From assembly GCF_008107685.1 (NCBI RefSeq), contig NZ_VIRF01000042.1, positions 1 to 41,150 of the forward strand: a stretch of 41,150 bases of DNA, in the 5' to 3' direction. Position numbers and translations under genes: made by a program. Every line of letters starts with the position of its first letter. The stretch's first letter is position 1. The DNA comes from Novosphingobium sp. BW1. Its GTDB lineage: Bacteria > Pseudomonadota > Alphaproteobacteria > Sphingomonadales > Sphingomonadaceae. A model generated the notes under the pieces. It did no database searches and had not been told where the DNA came from. It saw only the letters and a list, made by a program, of their open reading frames with translations. Below, in pieces: positions 33,343 to 41,150 of the stretch.

Positions 33343-33600
33343 TTACTGCGGATCGACCGCGCGCTCGGGCGGGGGGAGATCGAAGGGATCGTCCTCGCGT
33401 TCCTCCGAGCGCGTGCGCAGCTCGACGCTGCGTTTGGGAATCGCGATCGTCGGGTTCTCGAGCAATTCGCGCGGCGCGTGTTTCTGCGCCCGCCCGTAGG
33501 GTGCAGACGGCAGGCTCGCGCCTTCCTTGACCGCAAGATCCGCGCGCTGCCCGCAGGCCGCCAGCGCTGTCAGGACCAGAAGAGCCGCTACCGTGCGCAT
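33343..33600 (-). CDS. Small lipoprotein, LptM-like
   Basis: An 85-residue lipoprotein. A short signal peptide (MRTVAALLVLTALAAC) ends in a lipobox LAAC with C16, followed by GQRADL, reminiscent of the CG-x-K-GPL start of LptM (YifL), the lipoprotein that helps mature the LPS translocon LptDE. In E. coli and many proteobacteria lptM lies next to lysine-pathway genes, and here it sits between argH and lysA. The rest is charged and low in complexity (RTRSEEREDDPFDLPPPERA). The GPL motif itself is not conserved, so I call it LptM-like by position and N-terminus. Confidence 0.65.
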   Translation of the reverse strand: MRTVAALLVLTALAACGQRADLAVKEGASLPSAPYGRAQKHAPRELLENPTIAIPKRSVELRTRSEEREDDPFDLPPPERAVDPQ

Positions 33601-33622
33601 TCCCGTGCCTCCTCGCCTGCCC

Positions 33623-34996
33623 TCAGGCCATACCGAGCGCGGCGCGGGCCTCGGCCACGCGCGCGCGCACCTGGTCGGGCGCGGTCCCCCCGTGCGACAT
33701 GCGCGCGGCGACCGATGCCTCGACCGAGAGCGCCTTGAATACGCGCTCGTCGATGCGGCTGTCGATCTCTTTCAGGTCTTCAAGCGGCAGCTGGTCGAGC
33801 GCGACACCGCGCCCTTCGGCCAGCTTCACCGCCGCGCCCGTGATGTGATGCGCTTCGCGGAAGGGAATGTCGCCCTCGCGCACCAGCCAGTCGGCAAGGT
33901 CGGTCGCGGTGGCAAAGCCCATCTCGGCGGCCTGGCGCATGCGTTCGGTTTTGAAATCGCTGTCGGCGACCATGCCGGTCATCGCCGCGATCGAGAGGGC
34001 CAGCAGGCCGTGCGCCTCGAAGACAGGCGGCTTGTCGTCCTGCATGTCCTTGGAATAGGCGAGCGGCAGGCCCTTCATGGTCATCATCAAGCCGGTGAGG
34101 CAGCCCGCGATACGGCCCGCGTGGCCGCGGACCAGCTCGGCGGCGTCCGGGTTCTTTTTCTGCGGCATGATCGAACTGCCGGTCGAAAGCGAATCGGCCA
34201 TGCGCACGAAGCCGAAAGGCTGGCTCGCCCAGATGATGAACTCTTCGGCCAGGCGCGAGAGATGCAGCGAGCACTGCGCTGCGGCCATCAGGTAATCGAG
34301 CGCGAAGTCGCGGTCCGAGACGGTGTCGAGGCTGTTCGCGGTCGGCCCGTCAAAGCCCAGCGCCTTCGCGGTCATCTCGCGGTCGATGGGAAAGCCGGTA
34401 CCGGCGAGCGCCGCACTTCCAAGCGGCGAGCGGTTCATGCGCTTGCGGTTGTCGGCCAGGCGCGAACGGTCGCGCGCGATCATTTCGTAGTAGGCCATCA
34501 AGTGATGGCCCAGCGTCACGGGCTGCGCGGTCTGGAGGTGGGTGAAGCCGGGCATGATCGAGGCCGCGTGGGCATCGGCCTGCGCAACCAGCGCCTTCTG
34601 CAGCGCCTCGAGCCCTGCGTCGACCTCGTCAATCGCCTCGCGCACCCAGAGCTTGAAGTCGGTCGCGACCTGGTCGTTGCGGCTGCGCGCCGTGTGGAGG
34701 CGCCCCGCGACCGGGCCGATCAGCTCGGCAAGCCGCGATTCGGTAGTCATGTGGATGTCTTCGAGGTCCCAGTTCTCGGGAACGCCGTTCGCTTCGTACT
34801 CGGCAGCGACCTTGTCGAGGCCCTCGGTGATGGTCTTGGCATCGTCCGCAGTGATGATGCCCTGCGTGCCCAGCATCGCGACGTGCGCCTTGCTTGCCGC
34901 GATGTCCTGACGCCACAGTGCCTTGTCGAAGGGAATCGACGCGTTTATCTCGCGCATGATCGCCGACGGTCCCTCTGCGAACCGTCCGCCCCACAT
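33623..34996 (-). CDS. argH: Argininosuccinate lyase
   Basis: A 457-residue fumarase/aspartase-superfamily enzyme that splits argininosuccinate to arginine and fumarate, the last arginine step. [20 protein letters not shown] is the expected start, and the superfamily signature [12 protein letters not shown] holds the catalytic-loop serine. [14 protein letters not shown] and [17 protein letters not shown] are the other conserved blocks. The ATG at 34996 is chosen, although the frame continues upstream ([12 protein letters not shown]) and a TTG start cannot be excluded. It diverges from a TlpA-like gene only 19 bases away. Confidence 0.95.
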   Translation of the reverse strand: MWGGRFAEGPSAIMREINASIPFDKALWRQDIAASKAHVAMLGTQGIITADDAKTITEGLDKVAAEYEANGVPENWDLEDIHMTTESRLAELIGPVAGRLHTARSRNDQVATDFKLWVREAIDEVDAGLEALQKALVAQADAHAASIMPGFTHLQTAQPVTLGHHLMAYYEMIARDRSRLADNRKRMNRSPLGSAALAGTGFPIDREMTAKALGFDGPTANSLDTVSDRDFALDYLMAAAQCSLHLSRLAEEFIIWASQPFGFVRMADSLSTGSSIMPQKKNPDAAELVRGHAGRIAGCLTGLMMTMKGLPLAYSKDMQDDKPPVFEAHGLLALSIAAMTGMVADSDFKTERMRQAAEMGFATATDLADWLVREGDIPFREAHHITGAAVKLAEGRGVALDQLPLEDLKEIDSRIDERVFKALSVEASVAARMSHGGTAPDQVRARVAEARAALGMA

Positions 34997-35015
34997 CTGG
35001 TTGGAGCCCCCGCCC

Positions 35016-35627
35016 GTGCCATTGTCCAAATCGCTCAAGTCGCTCGTCCTGTATTCGTGTGCCGGGTCCTGTGCCCTGCTGCTCGCGGGCTGCGATAGGC
35101 AAAGCGCACCCGACGCGCAACCGACAGCTTCGCAGACTCCGGCAGGCGGGGGTGCAGAGGCGCCCACCCTGCCCAGTGCCCAAGGCAAGCTCGACCGTTC
35201 GCACAAGGGCGAGCCGATGCCCGTGATCTCGCTCAGCGATCCCAGCGGCGAAAGCCTCGATCTGACCTCTCTAAAGGGCAAGCCGGTGCTGGTGAACCTG
35301 TGGGCAACCTGGTGCGCGCCGTGCGTCGAGGAACTGCCCACGCTCAACACCCTGATCGGGCGCGAGGACGATCTGGGCTTGACCGTCCTTCCCATTTCGC
35401 AGGACGCGGGCCTGCCGGGCAAGGTCGTCGAGATCCTGCGCCGCCGCAAACTCGACAATGTCGAGCCCTGGATCGACGAAGAAGCCGACCTCTCCTTCCA
35501 GTATGGCGGCAACCTGCCCGTCACGATCCTGTTCGATGCAAGCGGCAAGGAAGTGTGGCGCTGGACCGGCGGCAACGACTGGACGAGCGCCGGGGCTCTC
35601 AAGCTGATCGCCGAAGCGAAGTCATAG
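35016..35627 (+). CDS. TlpA-like thiol-disulfide lipoprotein
   Basis: A 203-residue membrane-anchored thioredoxin-like protein. The signal sequence ends in a lipobox LLAGC with C26; an Ala/Pro/Gln-rich linker follows, then the TlpA/ResA fold with the redox motif WCAPC at 99-103 in [17 protein letters not shown] and the cis-proline region [17 protein letters not shown]. Such proteins reduce apocytochrome c cysteines or oxidase copper sites in the periplasm. No ATG fits. GTG at 35016 has GGAG nine bases upstream; TTG at 35022 is the alternative. It is followed by repeat copy G. Confidence 0.85.
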   Translation: MPLSKSLKSLVLYSCAGSCALLLAGCDRQSAPDAQPTASQTPAGGGAEAPTLPSAQGKLDRSHKGEPMPVISLSDPSGESLDLTSLKGKPVLVNLWATWCAPCVEELPTLNTLIGREDDLGLTVLPISQDAGLPGKVVEILRRRKLDNVEPWIDEEADLSFQYGGNLPVTILFDASGKEVWRWTGGNDWTSAGALKLIAEAKS

Positions 35628-35647
35628 ATAAAGACACAGGAGAGAAT

Positions 35648-35760
35648 CCGAGGGCCATCGCCCTCGGGCTCCCCATACCGTCGACCTTGCCTGACTCGCG
35701 CCGCGTGGCTGGCCAAAGGTGATGTCGACCGTTTTGGGGGCAAGGGGCAATGGCGCTCGG
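35648..35760 (+). repeat. Structured intergenic repeat, copy G
   Basis: A 113-base copy after the TlpA gene. The left hairpin CCGAGGGC-CATC-GCCCTCGG (35648-35667) is a perfect 8-bp stem. The right end, CAAGGGGCAATGGCGCTCGG (35741-35760), is altered at the loop and in its second arm. The central stem is kept with changed bases: GTCGACC pairs across with GGT and GTCGAC, where copies E and F use CACCT-type sequence, a compensatory change. An ATG inside the right end is in frame with ada but is not its start. Confidence 0.85.
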
Positions 35761-35851
35761 AAATCCTCTTCTTCCAACATCTTCCCACCTTCAAAGAATA
35801 TACGCCCGAAATCCGACGCCTCGGCTGCAGCCAAAGTGGTACAAGGAGCCC

Positions 35852-36940
35852 ATGCTGTTCGATCTTCCCGATGACGCGGCGCTTTACGCCGCCCTGCTCG
35901 TCCGCGATGCGCGCTTCGACGGGCAGGCCTATGTCTGCGTTGCGACCACGGGAGTGTTCTGCCGCCTGACCTGTCCAGCGCGCAAGCCCAGGCCCGAGAA
36001 CTGCACCTTCCGGCCCACCATCAGGGAGTGCATTGAGGCCGGTTTCCGGCCCTGCAAGCGCTGCCACCCACTGGAAGCGGCCGCCAACGCCGAACCGGTG
36101 ATCGAGACGCTGCTGGCCGCGCTCGACCACGAGCCCGCGCGCCGCTGGAGCGAGGGCGACATCGCGGCAATGGGGCTCGACGCCTCGACCGTGCGCCGCG
36201 CCTTCAAGCGCCATTTCGGCATGACCTTCCTGGAGATGGCCCGCCAGCGCCGCGTGCGCGAAGGCTTCACCACACTCGCCGAGGGCGGCAACGTGATCGA
36301 CGCGCAGCTGGAGGCACGCTTTGAATCCCCCAGCGCCTTTCGCGCTGCCTTCGCGCGCCTCTTGGGCTGCCCACCGGGCGAGCTCGTCCACAGCGAGGGG
36401 CTTCTACGCGCCAGCTGGATACCGACCCCGCTGGGCGACATGATCGCAGTCTCCTCAGCCCGCCACCTGCACCTGCTCGAATTCGTCGACCGCAAGGGCC
36501 TGGCCGCCGAACTGAGGAAACTCCAGGCCGGAACCAACGCCCGGATCGGCATCGGCGCGCTCGCCCCAATTGAGCAGGCCAGCCATGAACTGTCTGTCTA
36601 CTTCGCGGCGGAGTCAGGGGCCTTCGAGACGCCTATCGCCATGGCCGGAACGCCTTTCACCAGACAGGTCTGGGAGGCGCTGCGCACGATTCCCCCCGGC
36701 GAAACCCGCAGCTATGGCGAGCTTGCCCACCAGATCGGGCGCCCCAGCGCTGTGCGCGCGGTCGCGCGGGCCAATGGCGCGAACCAGATCGCGCTGATGA
36801 TCCCGTGCCACCGCGTGATCGGCGCGGACGGCTCGCTCACCGGCTATGCAGGCGGCCTGTGGCGTAAGCAGCGCCTGATCGAGATCGAGCGCACGTTGCG
36901 CGAAAAAAGGGCGGCCACCTCCCGCGACGAGGCAGCCTGA
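35852..36940 (+). CDS. ada: Bifunctional DNA alkylation repair protein/regulator Ada
   Basis: A 362-residue Ada, which moves methyl groups from damaged DNA to its own cysteines and, once methylated on the N-domain, activates repair genes. The zinc/acceptor cysteines C37, C41, C68 and C71 match E. coli C38, C42, C69 and C72. An AraC-type helix-turn-helix (about 85-180) follows, with [20 protein letters not shown]. The C-terminal O6-methylguanine methyltransferase site is PCHRV with C319. The ATG at 35852 has AAGGAG upstream, closer than usual (3 bases). It converges on the chemoreceptor gene with 4 bases between stops. Confidence 0.95.
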   Translation: MLFDLPDDAALYAALLVRDARFDGQAYVCVATTGVFCRLTCPARKPRPENCTFRPTIRECIEAGFRPCKRCHPLEAAANAEPVIETLLAALDHEPARRWSEGDIAAMGLDASTVRRAFKRHFGMTFLEMARQRRVREGFTTLAEGGNVIDAQLEARFESPSAFRAAFARLLGCPPGELVHSEGLLRASWIPTPLGDMIAVSSARHLHLLEFVDRKGLAAELRKLQAGTNARIGIGALAPIEQASHELSVYFAAESGAFETPIAMAGTPFTRQVWEALRTIPPGETRSYGELAHQIGRPSAVRAVARANGANQIALMIPCHRVIGADGSLTGYAGGLWRKQRLIEIERTLREKRAATSRDEAA

Positions 36941-36944
36941 AGTC

Positions 36945-38810
36945 TCAGAACTCGGCCCAATCGTCTTGCACAGCCAGGTTGCCCTGCGTCATGGGGGCAG
37001 GCGCCGGGGACGGTGCGCGCGCCGGGCTGCGCACGGGCAGACGCTGAACATTCGCCCCTCCCATGCTGCCACGCGCATGGGCGCCAAGATCGAAGCGTCC
37101 GACGAGCTGGCCCATGCGCTGGGCTTCCTGCGCCAGGCCGCGCGAGGCGGCCGTCGATTCCTCGACCAGCGCCGCGTTCTGCTGGGTCGTGGTATCCATC
37201 TGGCCCACGACCTGGTCGACCTGACCGATGGCGTTGGCCTGTTCGTTCGCCGTTTCCGCGATCCGCCCGATCATGTTCGCCAGTTCCCCGGTGCGCGCCA
37301 CGATCTTGCTCAGCGCCTCGCGGGTCTGGCCCAGCATCTCGACGCCGTTGTGCACCTCACCCCCGCTGGTCTGAATAATCCCGCTGATCTCGCGCGCGGC
37401 CTCGGCCGAGCGTTCGGCCAGCGCGCGCACTTCGGTCGCGACGACCGCAAAGCCCTTGCCCGCCTCGCCCGCCCGTGCGGCCTCTACCCCGGCGTTGAGC
37501 GCGAGCAAATTGGTCTGGAAGGCGATGCCGTCGATCAGGGTGACGATCTCGGCCATGCGCTGGCTCGACTTGGAAATGGCCTCCATCGCGGTGGTCGCGC
37601 GGACCATGATCTGGCTGCCATCCTCGGCTTCGCGCTCGGTCGCCTGCGCGTTGTCGCGCGCGTCCTGCGCCACGCGGGCGGTGTCGGAGACCGACTCGCG
37701 CAGCTCACGTACCGCTGCGGCCGACTGCTCGAGCGCGGCCGCTTGGGCCGTGGTGCGTCCGGCCAGGTCGTCGGCGGCGCTGGCGATCTCCCCTGCGCCA
37801 TTGTTGACGTTGTCTGCCGCGCCCGCCACGTCGCTCAGCACACTGGCAAGGCTCGTCACGGTCTCGTTGAAGTCGACGCGAAGGCGCTCGTAAGCTTGCG
37901 GGAAGCGCGTGGTGATGGCGCAATCGAGCTTGCCGCCCTTCAGCGCTTCGAGCCCTCCTGCCAGTTCCTCGACGACGACACGCTGAGACGCGGCCGCCTC
38001 TTCCGCCCGCTTCCGGGCGCGCTCGGCAACGGCCTCCTTGATGGCCTCCAGCGCACGGGCGATCGCGCCGATCTCGTCGCGTCCCTCGCGCCCGGGCACC
38101 GCACGCTCGAGGTCGCCGCGCGCCATATCCTCCATCGCACGCGTGAGCCCGGCGAGCGGGCGCACCACCCGGTTGGTCATCACCAGCAGGACGAGGGCGC
38201 AGGCCGCGCCGATCAGGACCAGCAGCCCGACGATCCAGTTGAAGGAGCTCGCAACCGTCGCCTTGCCCTCTTCGCCAGCAGCGTTGCCGATCTCGACGTT
38301 GTAGGCGAACTCCTCCTTCACCAGCGAATCGAGACGGTAGCCCAGCGGCTTCAGGTCACGGTTGTAGATCCCGGTCGCTTCTTCGGTGCGCAGGCCCATC
38401 GAGGCCGAACGCACCGCCTTCACTTCGTTCTTCCATTCGCCCCAGGTTGCCGTGAACTGGTTGAAGAGCTTCTCTTCCTCGGCATCGGACACCAGCTTCT
38501 TGTAACTGGAGATCCGCGCATCGGTCTCCTTGAGCGTCGTCGCAAGCTCCTCGTCGATACGCCGCGTCTCACTGCGCGTGTCGGCCAGGATGTGCTGCGA
38601 GATAAGGATGCGTGCCTGCGCCTGGTGCTGCGCGACTTCGCTCAGGACCGACAGGCTGGGGACGGTGTTGTCCGAGGAATAGGACAGGCTCTCGCCCAGC
38701 CCATCGATGAAGCGCAGCGCCATCGCCCCGCTCACCAGCGCCAGCGCACCGATAAGCAGCGTCGTCACCAGAGTGACCGTCCGAATCTTGAGACTGCCCA
38801 GCAGTACCAT
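36945..38810 (-). CDS. Methyl-accepting chemotaxis protein with a four-helix-bundle sensor
   Basis: A 621-residue chemoreceptor. TM1 is at about 10-32 (VTLVTTLLIGALALVSGAM) and TM2 near 187-210 (WIVGLLVLIGAACALVLLV). The 150-residue helical periplasmic region between them (4HB_MCP type) starts LSYSSDNTVPSLSVLSEV. A HAMP domain (NRVVRPLAGLTRAMEDMARG) is followed by the signalling hairpin with DGIAFQTNLLALNAGVEAAR and GFAVVATEVRALAERSA. The tail ends DDWAEF, the same kind of CheR/CheB tether as EEWADF in the receptor at 13.6 kb. Composition matches the neighbours, unlike that receptor. Confidence 0.93.
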   Translation of the reverse strand: MVLLGSLKIRTVTLVTTLLIGALALVSGAMALRFIDGLGESLSYSSDNTVPSLSVLSEVAQHQAQARILISQHILADTRSETRRIDEELATTLKETDARISSYKKLVSDAEEEKLFNQFTATWGEWKNEVKAVRSASMGLRTEEATGIYNRDLKPLGYRLDSLVKEEFAYNVEIGNAAGEEGKATVASSFNWIVGLLVLIGAACALVLLVMTNRVVRPLAGLTRAMEDMARGDLERAVPGREGRDEIGAIARALEAIKEAVAERARKRAEEAAASQRVVVEELAGGLEALKGGKLDCAITTRFPQAYERLRVDFNETVTSLASVLSDVAGAADNVNNGAGEIASAADDLAGRTTAQAAALEQSAAAVRELRESVSDTARVAQDARDNAQATEREAEDGSQIMVRATTAMEAISKSSQRMAEIVTLIDGIAFQTNLLALNAGVEAARAGEAGKGFAVVATEVRALAERSAEAAREISGIIQTSGGEVHNGVEMLGQTREALSKIVARTGELANMIGRIAETANEQANAIGQVDQVVGQMDTTTQQNAALVEESTAASRGLAQEAQRMGQLVGRFDLGAHARGSMGGANVQRLPVRSPARAPSPAPAPMTQGNLAVQDDWAEF

Positions 38811-38962
38811 CGCGATGTCCGTCTTCCCGCCACGCCCTGCCGTGGCCCCGTCGCGGGTACCATGCGCCCTCGAACAAAGCCCTGAAGCCTTCCCCCCGCA
38901 GGAATACGCAAGCCTCGATGACGCCCCGATCCCCCACAGCCCTCGCGGACCGTAAAACCCCA

Positions 38963-38991
38963 TTGACCAAACGACCAAACCGGTGCAATCG
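38963..38991 (+). promoter_or_regulatory. Promoter of tRNA-Gly(CCC)
   Basis: TTGACC (38963-38968) is followed after 17 bases by CAATCG (38986-38991). The -35 box is good and the -10 box is weak; the predicted start near 38998 is about five bases before the mature tRNA, as usual for tRNA genes. Confidence 0.45.
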
Positions 38992-39002
38992 GACTTGCCT
39001 TC

Positions 39003-39076
39003 GCGGGTGTAGCTCAATGGTAGAGCAGCAGCTTCCCAAGCTGACGACGAGGGTTCGATTCCCTTCACCCGCTCCA
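39003..39076 (+). tRNA. tRNA-Gly, anticodon CCC
   Basis: A cloverleaf can be drawn directly: acceptor GCGGGTG (39003-39009) pairs with CACCCGC (39066-39072); D-arm GCTC/GAGC; anticodon loop TTCCCAA, giving anticodon CCC for GGG codons; T-arm with TTCGATT in the loop; discriminator T and encoded CCA (39074-39076). The first base pair of the anticodon stem is a G-A mismatch. The gene is followed by an integrase gene 200 bases away, making its 3' end the likely attachment site of the element to its right. Confidence 0.95.
39057..39076 (+). other. Probable att site at the tRNA-Gly 3' end
   Basis: P4-type integrases usually recombine at the 3' end of a tRNA gene, from the T-arm through CCA, and the integrase gene at 39278 points away from this gene. 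The second copy of the att repeat should lie at the far end of the element, outside the window, so the exact repeat cannot be defined here. Confidence 0.45.
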
Positions 39077-39102
39077 GCGCCGCCTTCCCAAAACATCCCG
39101 GA

Positions 39103-39143
39103 AACGCTATAAAACCCTTGGAAATCTTAGGGTTTATGGCGTT
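39103..39143 (+). other. Imperfect long hairpin in the island end
   Basis: AACGCTATAAAACCCT (from 39103) pairs with AGGGTTTATGGCGTT (to 39143) with one mismatch and one bulge, closing a loop TGGAAATCTT. It lies 27 bases after the tRNA. It may terminate the tRNA transcript or form part of the integrase attachment region. Confidence 0.5.
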
Positions 39144-39188
39144 CGACTGTCCTGCATTTGCCCGGTTAGTCTCGCCAAATCCCGCTAG

Positions 39189-39253
39189 TTTGGGGGCCAC
39201 TTTGGGGGCCTAACGGGTTTCCGCCAATTCGAGTGGCCCCATTCTGGGGGCTA
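39189..39253. repeat. Short GGGGGCC repeats before the integrase gene
   Basis: TTTGGGGGCC occurs twice in direct repeat, at 39189-39198 and 39201-39210. An inverted TGGCCCC (39234-39240) and a further TGGGGGCTA (39245-39253) follow. Their number, spacing and place between tRNA and integrase suggest arm-type integrase binding sites or an operator for the integrase gene. Confidence 0.5.
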
Positions 39254-39277
39254 CATACCGGGTAAGGGACTGAAATC

Positions 39278-40507
39278 ATGGCGCTAACAGACGTTTCAAT
39301 TCGCAAGGCAAAGGCCGGTCCGAAACCCTATAAAATGGGCGACTCGTCAGGCCTCTTCCTTCTGGTGCAGCCAAGCGGCGGAAAACTGTGGCGAATGAAG
39401 TACCGTGTCGATGGTCGCGAGAAGAAGTTGGGCCTCGGAACCTACCCGGAAGTTGGGCTGGCTGAGGCTCGGAGAAGGCGCGATGCGGCGCGAGAGCAGA
39501 TGGCGCAGGGCAAGGACCCGTCACGCGAAAAACAGCGTGAGAAGGCGCGTGCAAGGCTGGATGCCGAAAATACTTTTGCTGCCTTGGCTGCCGAGTTCTG
39601 CGAGAAGCGCCGGAATGATGGTTCGCGGCCATGGGCACCAGCCACGGCGAAGCGCTGCGAATACCTGCTCTCGGTACTTAACAGCTCGATTGGCAATCTG
39701 CCGATTGCAGACATCGAGCCTGCCGACATCCTGACCGCCGTTCGCCGGATCGAGAGCAAGGGCAAGCTGGAGAGCGCCAAACGGACTCTGCAACTGGCAG
39801 GATCGGTCTTCCGCTATGCGGTCGCCACAGCGCGCCTCAAATCCGATCCCACACGCGATTTGAGGGGCGCGCTGATGAACCCTACCGTGACGCATTACGG
39901 CGCGGTCCTTGATCCTGACGGGGCTGGGGAGTTGCTTCGAGCAATCGATGGCTACGAAGGCCAACCGATCACCAAGCTGGCAATGCAGCTCGCGGCCCAT
40001 GTGTTCGTCAGGCCGGGTGAGCTTCGCCATGCGGAATTTAGCGAATTCGACTTTGATGGCGCGCTGTGGACGATCCCGGCGAGCAAAACCAAGATGCGCA
40101 AGGATCACCTCGTCCCGCTCTCGCGCCAAGCCATTGCGATCCTCAGCGAGGCGCAAAAACTGACCGGTCCCACTGGCTATGTATTCCCGTCCGTCCGCAC
40201 CCGCAGGCGTCCAATGAGCGACAACACGATCAACGCTGGCCTGCGCCGCCTCGGCTACACTACCACCGAAATGACTGCCCACGGCTTCCGCGCGATGGCC
40301 TCCACCTTGCTGAACGAAAGTGGCAAGTGGAATCCCGACGCCATCGAGCGCGCCCTAGCCCACGGCGATAGCGACAAGGTCCGCGCCGCCTACCATCGCG
40401 GTGCGCATTGGAAGGAGCGCGTGAAGATGGCGCAATGGTGGAGCGACTACCTCGATAAGCTTCGAGAGGGTGCTGATGTGGTGCCGATTAAAACGGCGAA
40501 GCGCTGA
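39278..40507 (+). CDS. P4-type tyrosine integrase
   Basis: A 409-residue tyrosine recombinase of the P4/DUF4102 type. The N-terminal arm-binding domain (1-90, MALTDVSIRKAKAGPKPYKM, then GLFLLVQPSGGKLWRMKYR) precedes a core-binding domain. The catalytic domain has R245 in FVRPGELR, H335 and R338 in HGFR, H362 in LAHGD and the nucleophile Y372 in AAYHRG; all expected residues are present, so it is probably active. AAGGGA at 39264-39269 is the ribosome site. It lies just downstream of tRNA-Gly and begins the acquired region. Confidence 0.95.
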   Translation: MALTDVSIRKAKAGPKPYKMGDSSGLFLLVQPSGGKLWRMKYRVDGREKKLGLGTYPEVGLAEARRRRDAAREQMAQGKDPSREKQREKARARLDAENTFAALAAEFCEKRRNDGSRPWAPATAKRCEYLLSVLNSSIGNLPIADIEPADILTAVRRIESKGKLESAKRTLQLAGSVFRYAVATARLKSDPTRDLRGALMNPTVTHYGAVLDPDGAGELLRAIDGYEGQPITKLAMQLAAHVFVRPGELRHAEFSEFDFDGALWTIPASKTKMRKDHLVPLSRQAIAILSEAQKLTGPTGYVFPSVRTRRRPMSDNTINAGLRRLGYTTTEMTAHGFRAMASTLLNESGKWNPDAIERALAHGDSDKVRAAYHRGAHWKERVKMAQWWSDYLDKLREGADVVPIKTAKR

Positions 40508-41109
40508 CCTATTGCGCCAAAATCCGCAACTCTTCTGCGACCCGCGAGAGTTCGGTAAAATACAGTTTTATTACAGCGGGTTGTTGGCGAGTGAGTTGCC
40601 TGCGGTTCAGTGCAAACCCGCTCAACTCGCAGACGGGTGACTTTCGCCCAAACCGCAATTTCTCAATCATATTAGATGGATAAGTCCCGAATTCGCGGGG
40701 TACGGTGTGCCCGGTCAACCGGCTTTCTGACTGCGTGCCCGTAACCAGTTAAACCGCCCATCGTAACCTGACGGATTTTGCGTTCTTTCCCAGTGGATTG
40801 CCGAGAGGCGAGCGGCATCCGAGCGCGTATAATCAGCCGATGAATCGCAAAGGAGCACTTCACAAAATACCGATATTTTCCGAAATGGGGACCAAATAGC
40901 CATCATTAGGCTACGAGCCTCGTATGTGCGAGATTGGTCGCCGCACAAGCCGAGTTTGCCCTGATGTTTTCGAGTATCCGTCCAGTATCTTCGCGAATGG
41001 CCAAACGCGCGATCAGGTTTCAAAGAGGTGGCCTGGAGAATCTGCACACTGAGATAATTGGATTTTCTGCCTGAGAGCAGCCAGATGGGCTGCGAGACAG
41101 GAGCAGAGA
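40508..41109. other. Gene-poor lower-GC region of the island
   Basis: About 600 bases without a coding sequence I can support. Base composition is visibly less GC-rich than in the chromosome to the left. AACTCT/AGAGTT at 40528-40552 may form the integrase terminator. A 143-codon leftward open frame (40715-41146) has no recognisable domain and unusual composition, so I do not annotate it. The right side probably includes the left end of the IS element starting at the edge. Confidence 0.5.
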
Positions 41110-41150
41110 ATGAGCAGACGACCCCGGCGCAACCACAGCCCGGCATTCAA
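41110..41150 (+). CDS. IS3-family transposase OrfA, N-terminus only
   Basis: The last 41 bases encode MSRRPRRNHSPAF followed by the start of a lysine or asparagine codon. The pattern RRPRRNHSPAFK is the characteristic opening of IS3-group OrfA proteins (helix-turn-helix, InsE-like). A good ribosome site, CAGGAG at 41098-41103, precedes it. A hairpin GCAGCC/GGGCTGC lies just upstream at about 41077-41093. The rest of the element is outside the window. Confidence 0.75.
   Translation, partial: MSRRPRRNHSPAF

Noticed and set aside
34997..36391. Upstream extension of argH to a 922-residue protein
   Set aside because: The extra part is antisense to the TlpA-like gene, repeat G and part of ada; family members begin at MWGGRF or a few residues earlier.
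40715..41146. 143-codon leftward open frame at the right edge
   Set aside because: No recognisable domain, odd composition, and it overlaps the IS3 OrfA start on the other strand.
1..41150. CRISPR array, rRNA genes, complete insertion sequence or prophage
   Set aside because: No regular short repeats with spacers, no rRNA sequence, and only the first codons of one transposase at the right edge.

Overview
The window looks like a chromosomal segment of a high-GC alphaproteobacterium of the order Sphingomonadales, probably Novosphingobium or a close relative. This placement is inferred from gene content, codon use and gene order (ctaC-ctaD-ctaB-small membrane gene-ctaG-ctaE-SURF1-thrC; pdxJ-acpS-lepB; argH-lptM-lysA) and was not tested by a search. 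Almost all of it is conserved housekeeping sequence. The last 2 kb is the start of an acquired element.

Layout. 0-8 kb: rarD facing a dihydroorotase gene, a small unknown gene, nitroreductase and pirin genes divergent from a LysR regulator, a YgfZ/IBA57-type folate-binding protein, and two tandem GNAT acetyltransferases. 8-9.6 kb: rplU-rpmA with a long leader and strong downstream hairpins, divergent from a lipoprotein gene. 9.6-10.1 kb: a gene-free stretch with a perfect FNR-type box and a composite repeat. 10.1-12.6 kb: a pterin cluster, folB - short SDR-like remnant - moaA - moaD - moaE, tightly packed. 12.7-16.4 kb: an HNH protein, a 71-aa unknown, a chemoreceptor in lower-GC DNA between two decayed repeats, and a SAM methyltransferase. 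16.4-24.2 kb: thrC, SURF1 and the aa3-type cytochrome c oxidase structural and assembly genes, all leftward from one good promoter at about 24.35 kb. 24.4-31 kb: rightward genes pyrE, then a translationally coupled pdxJ - small membrane protein - acpS - lepB - AI-2E/PerM-type run, then a DUF3089 hydrolase, ruvX and a CAP-domain protein. 31.2-35 kb: leftward argH - lptM-like - lysA - siroheme-synthase N-domain gene, with a TlpA-like lipoprotein gene diverging only 19 bases from argH. 35.8-38.8 kb: ada facing a second chemoreceptor gene. 39.0 kb: tRNA-Gly(CCC), followed by a P4-type integrase, about 600 bases of gene-poor lower-GC DNA, and the first codons of an IS3-family transposase at the window edge.

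The most interesting signal is not a gene. Seven copies of one intergenic structured repeat of about 113 bp, some decayed, lie at gene 3' ends. Each full copy has a GGGCCATCGCCC-type tetraloop hairpin at one end, a GGGGCGATGGCCCC-type hairpin at the other, and a central stem whose two sides change together between copies. The two terminal loops are CATC and GATG, which are complementary. This looks like a REP/BIME- or MITE-like family, possibly acting as a bidirectional terminator or mRNA 3'-end element. A perfect TTGAT-N4-ATCAA box beside one copy, with no recognised gene to control, is the second point worth following.
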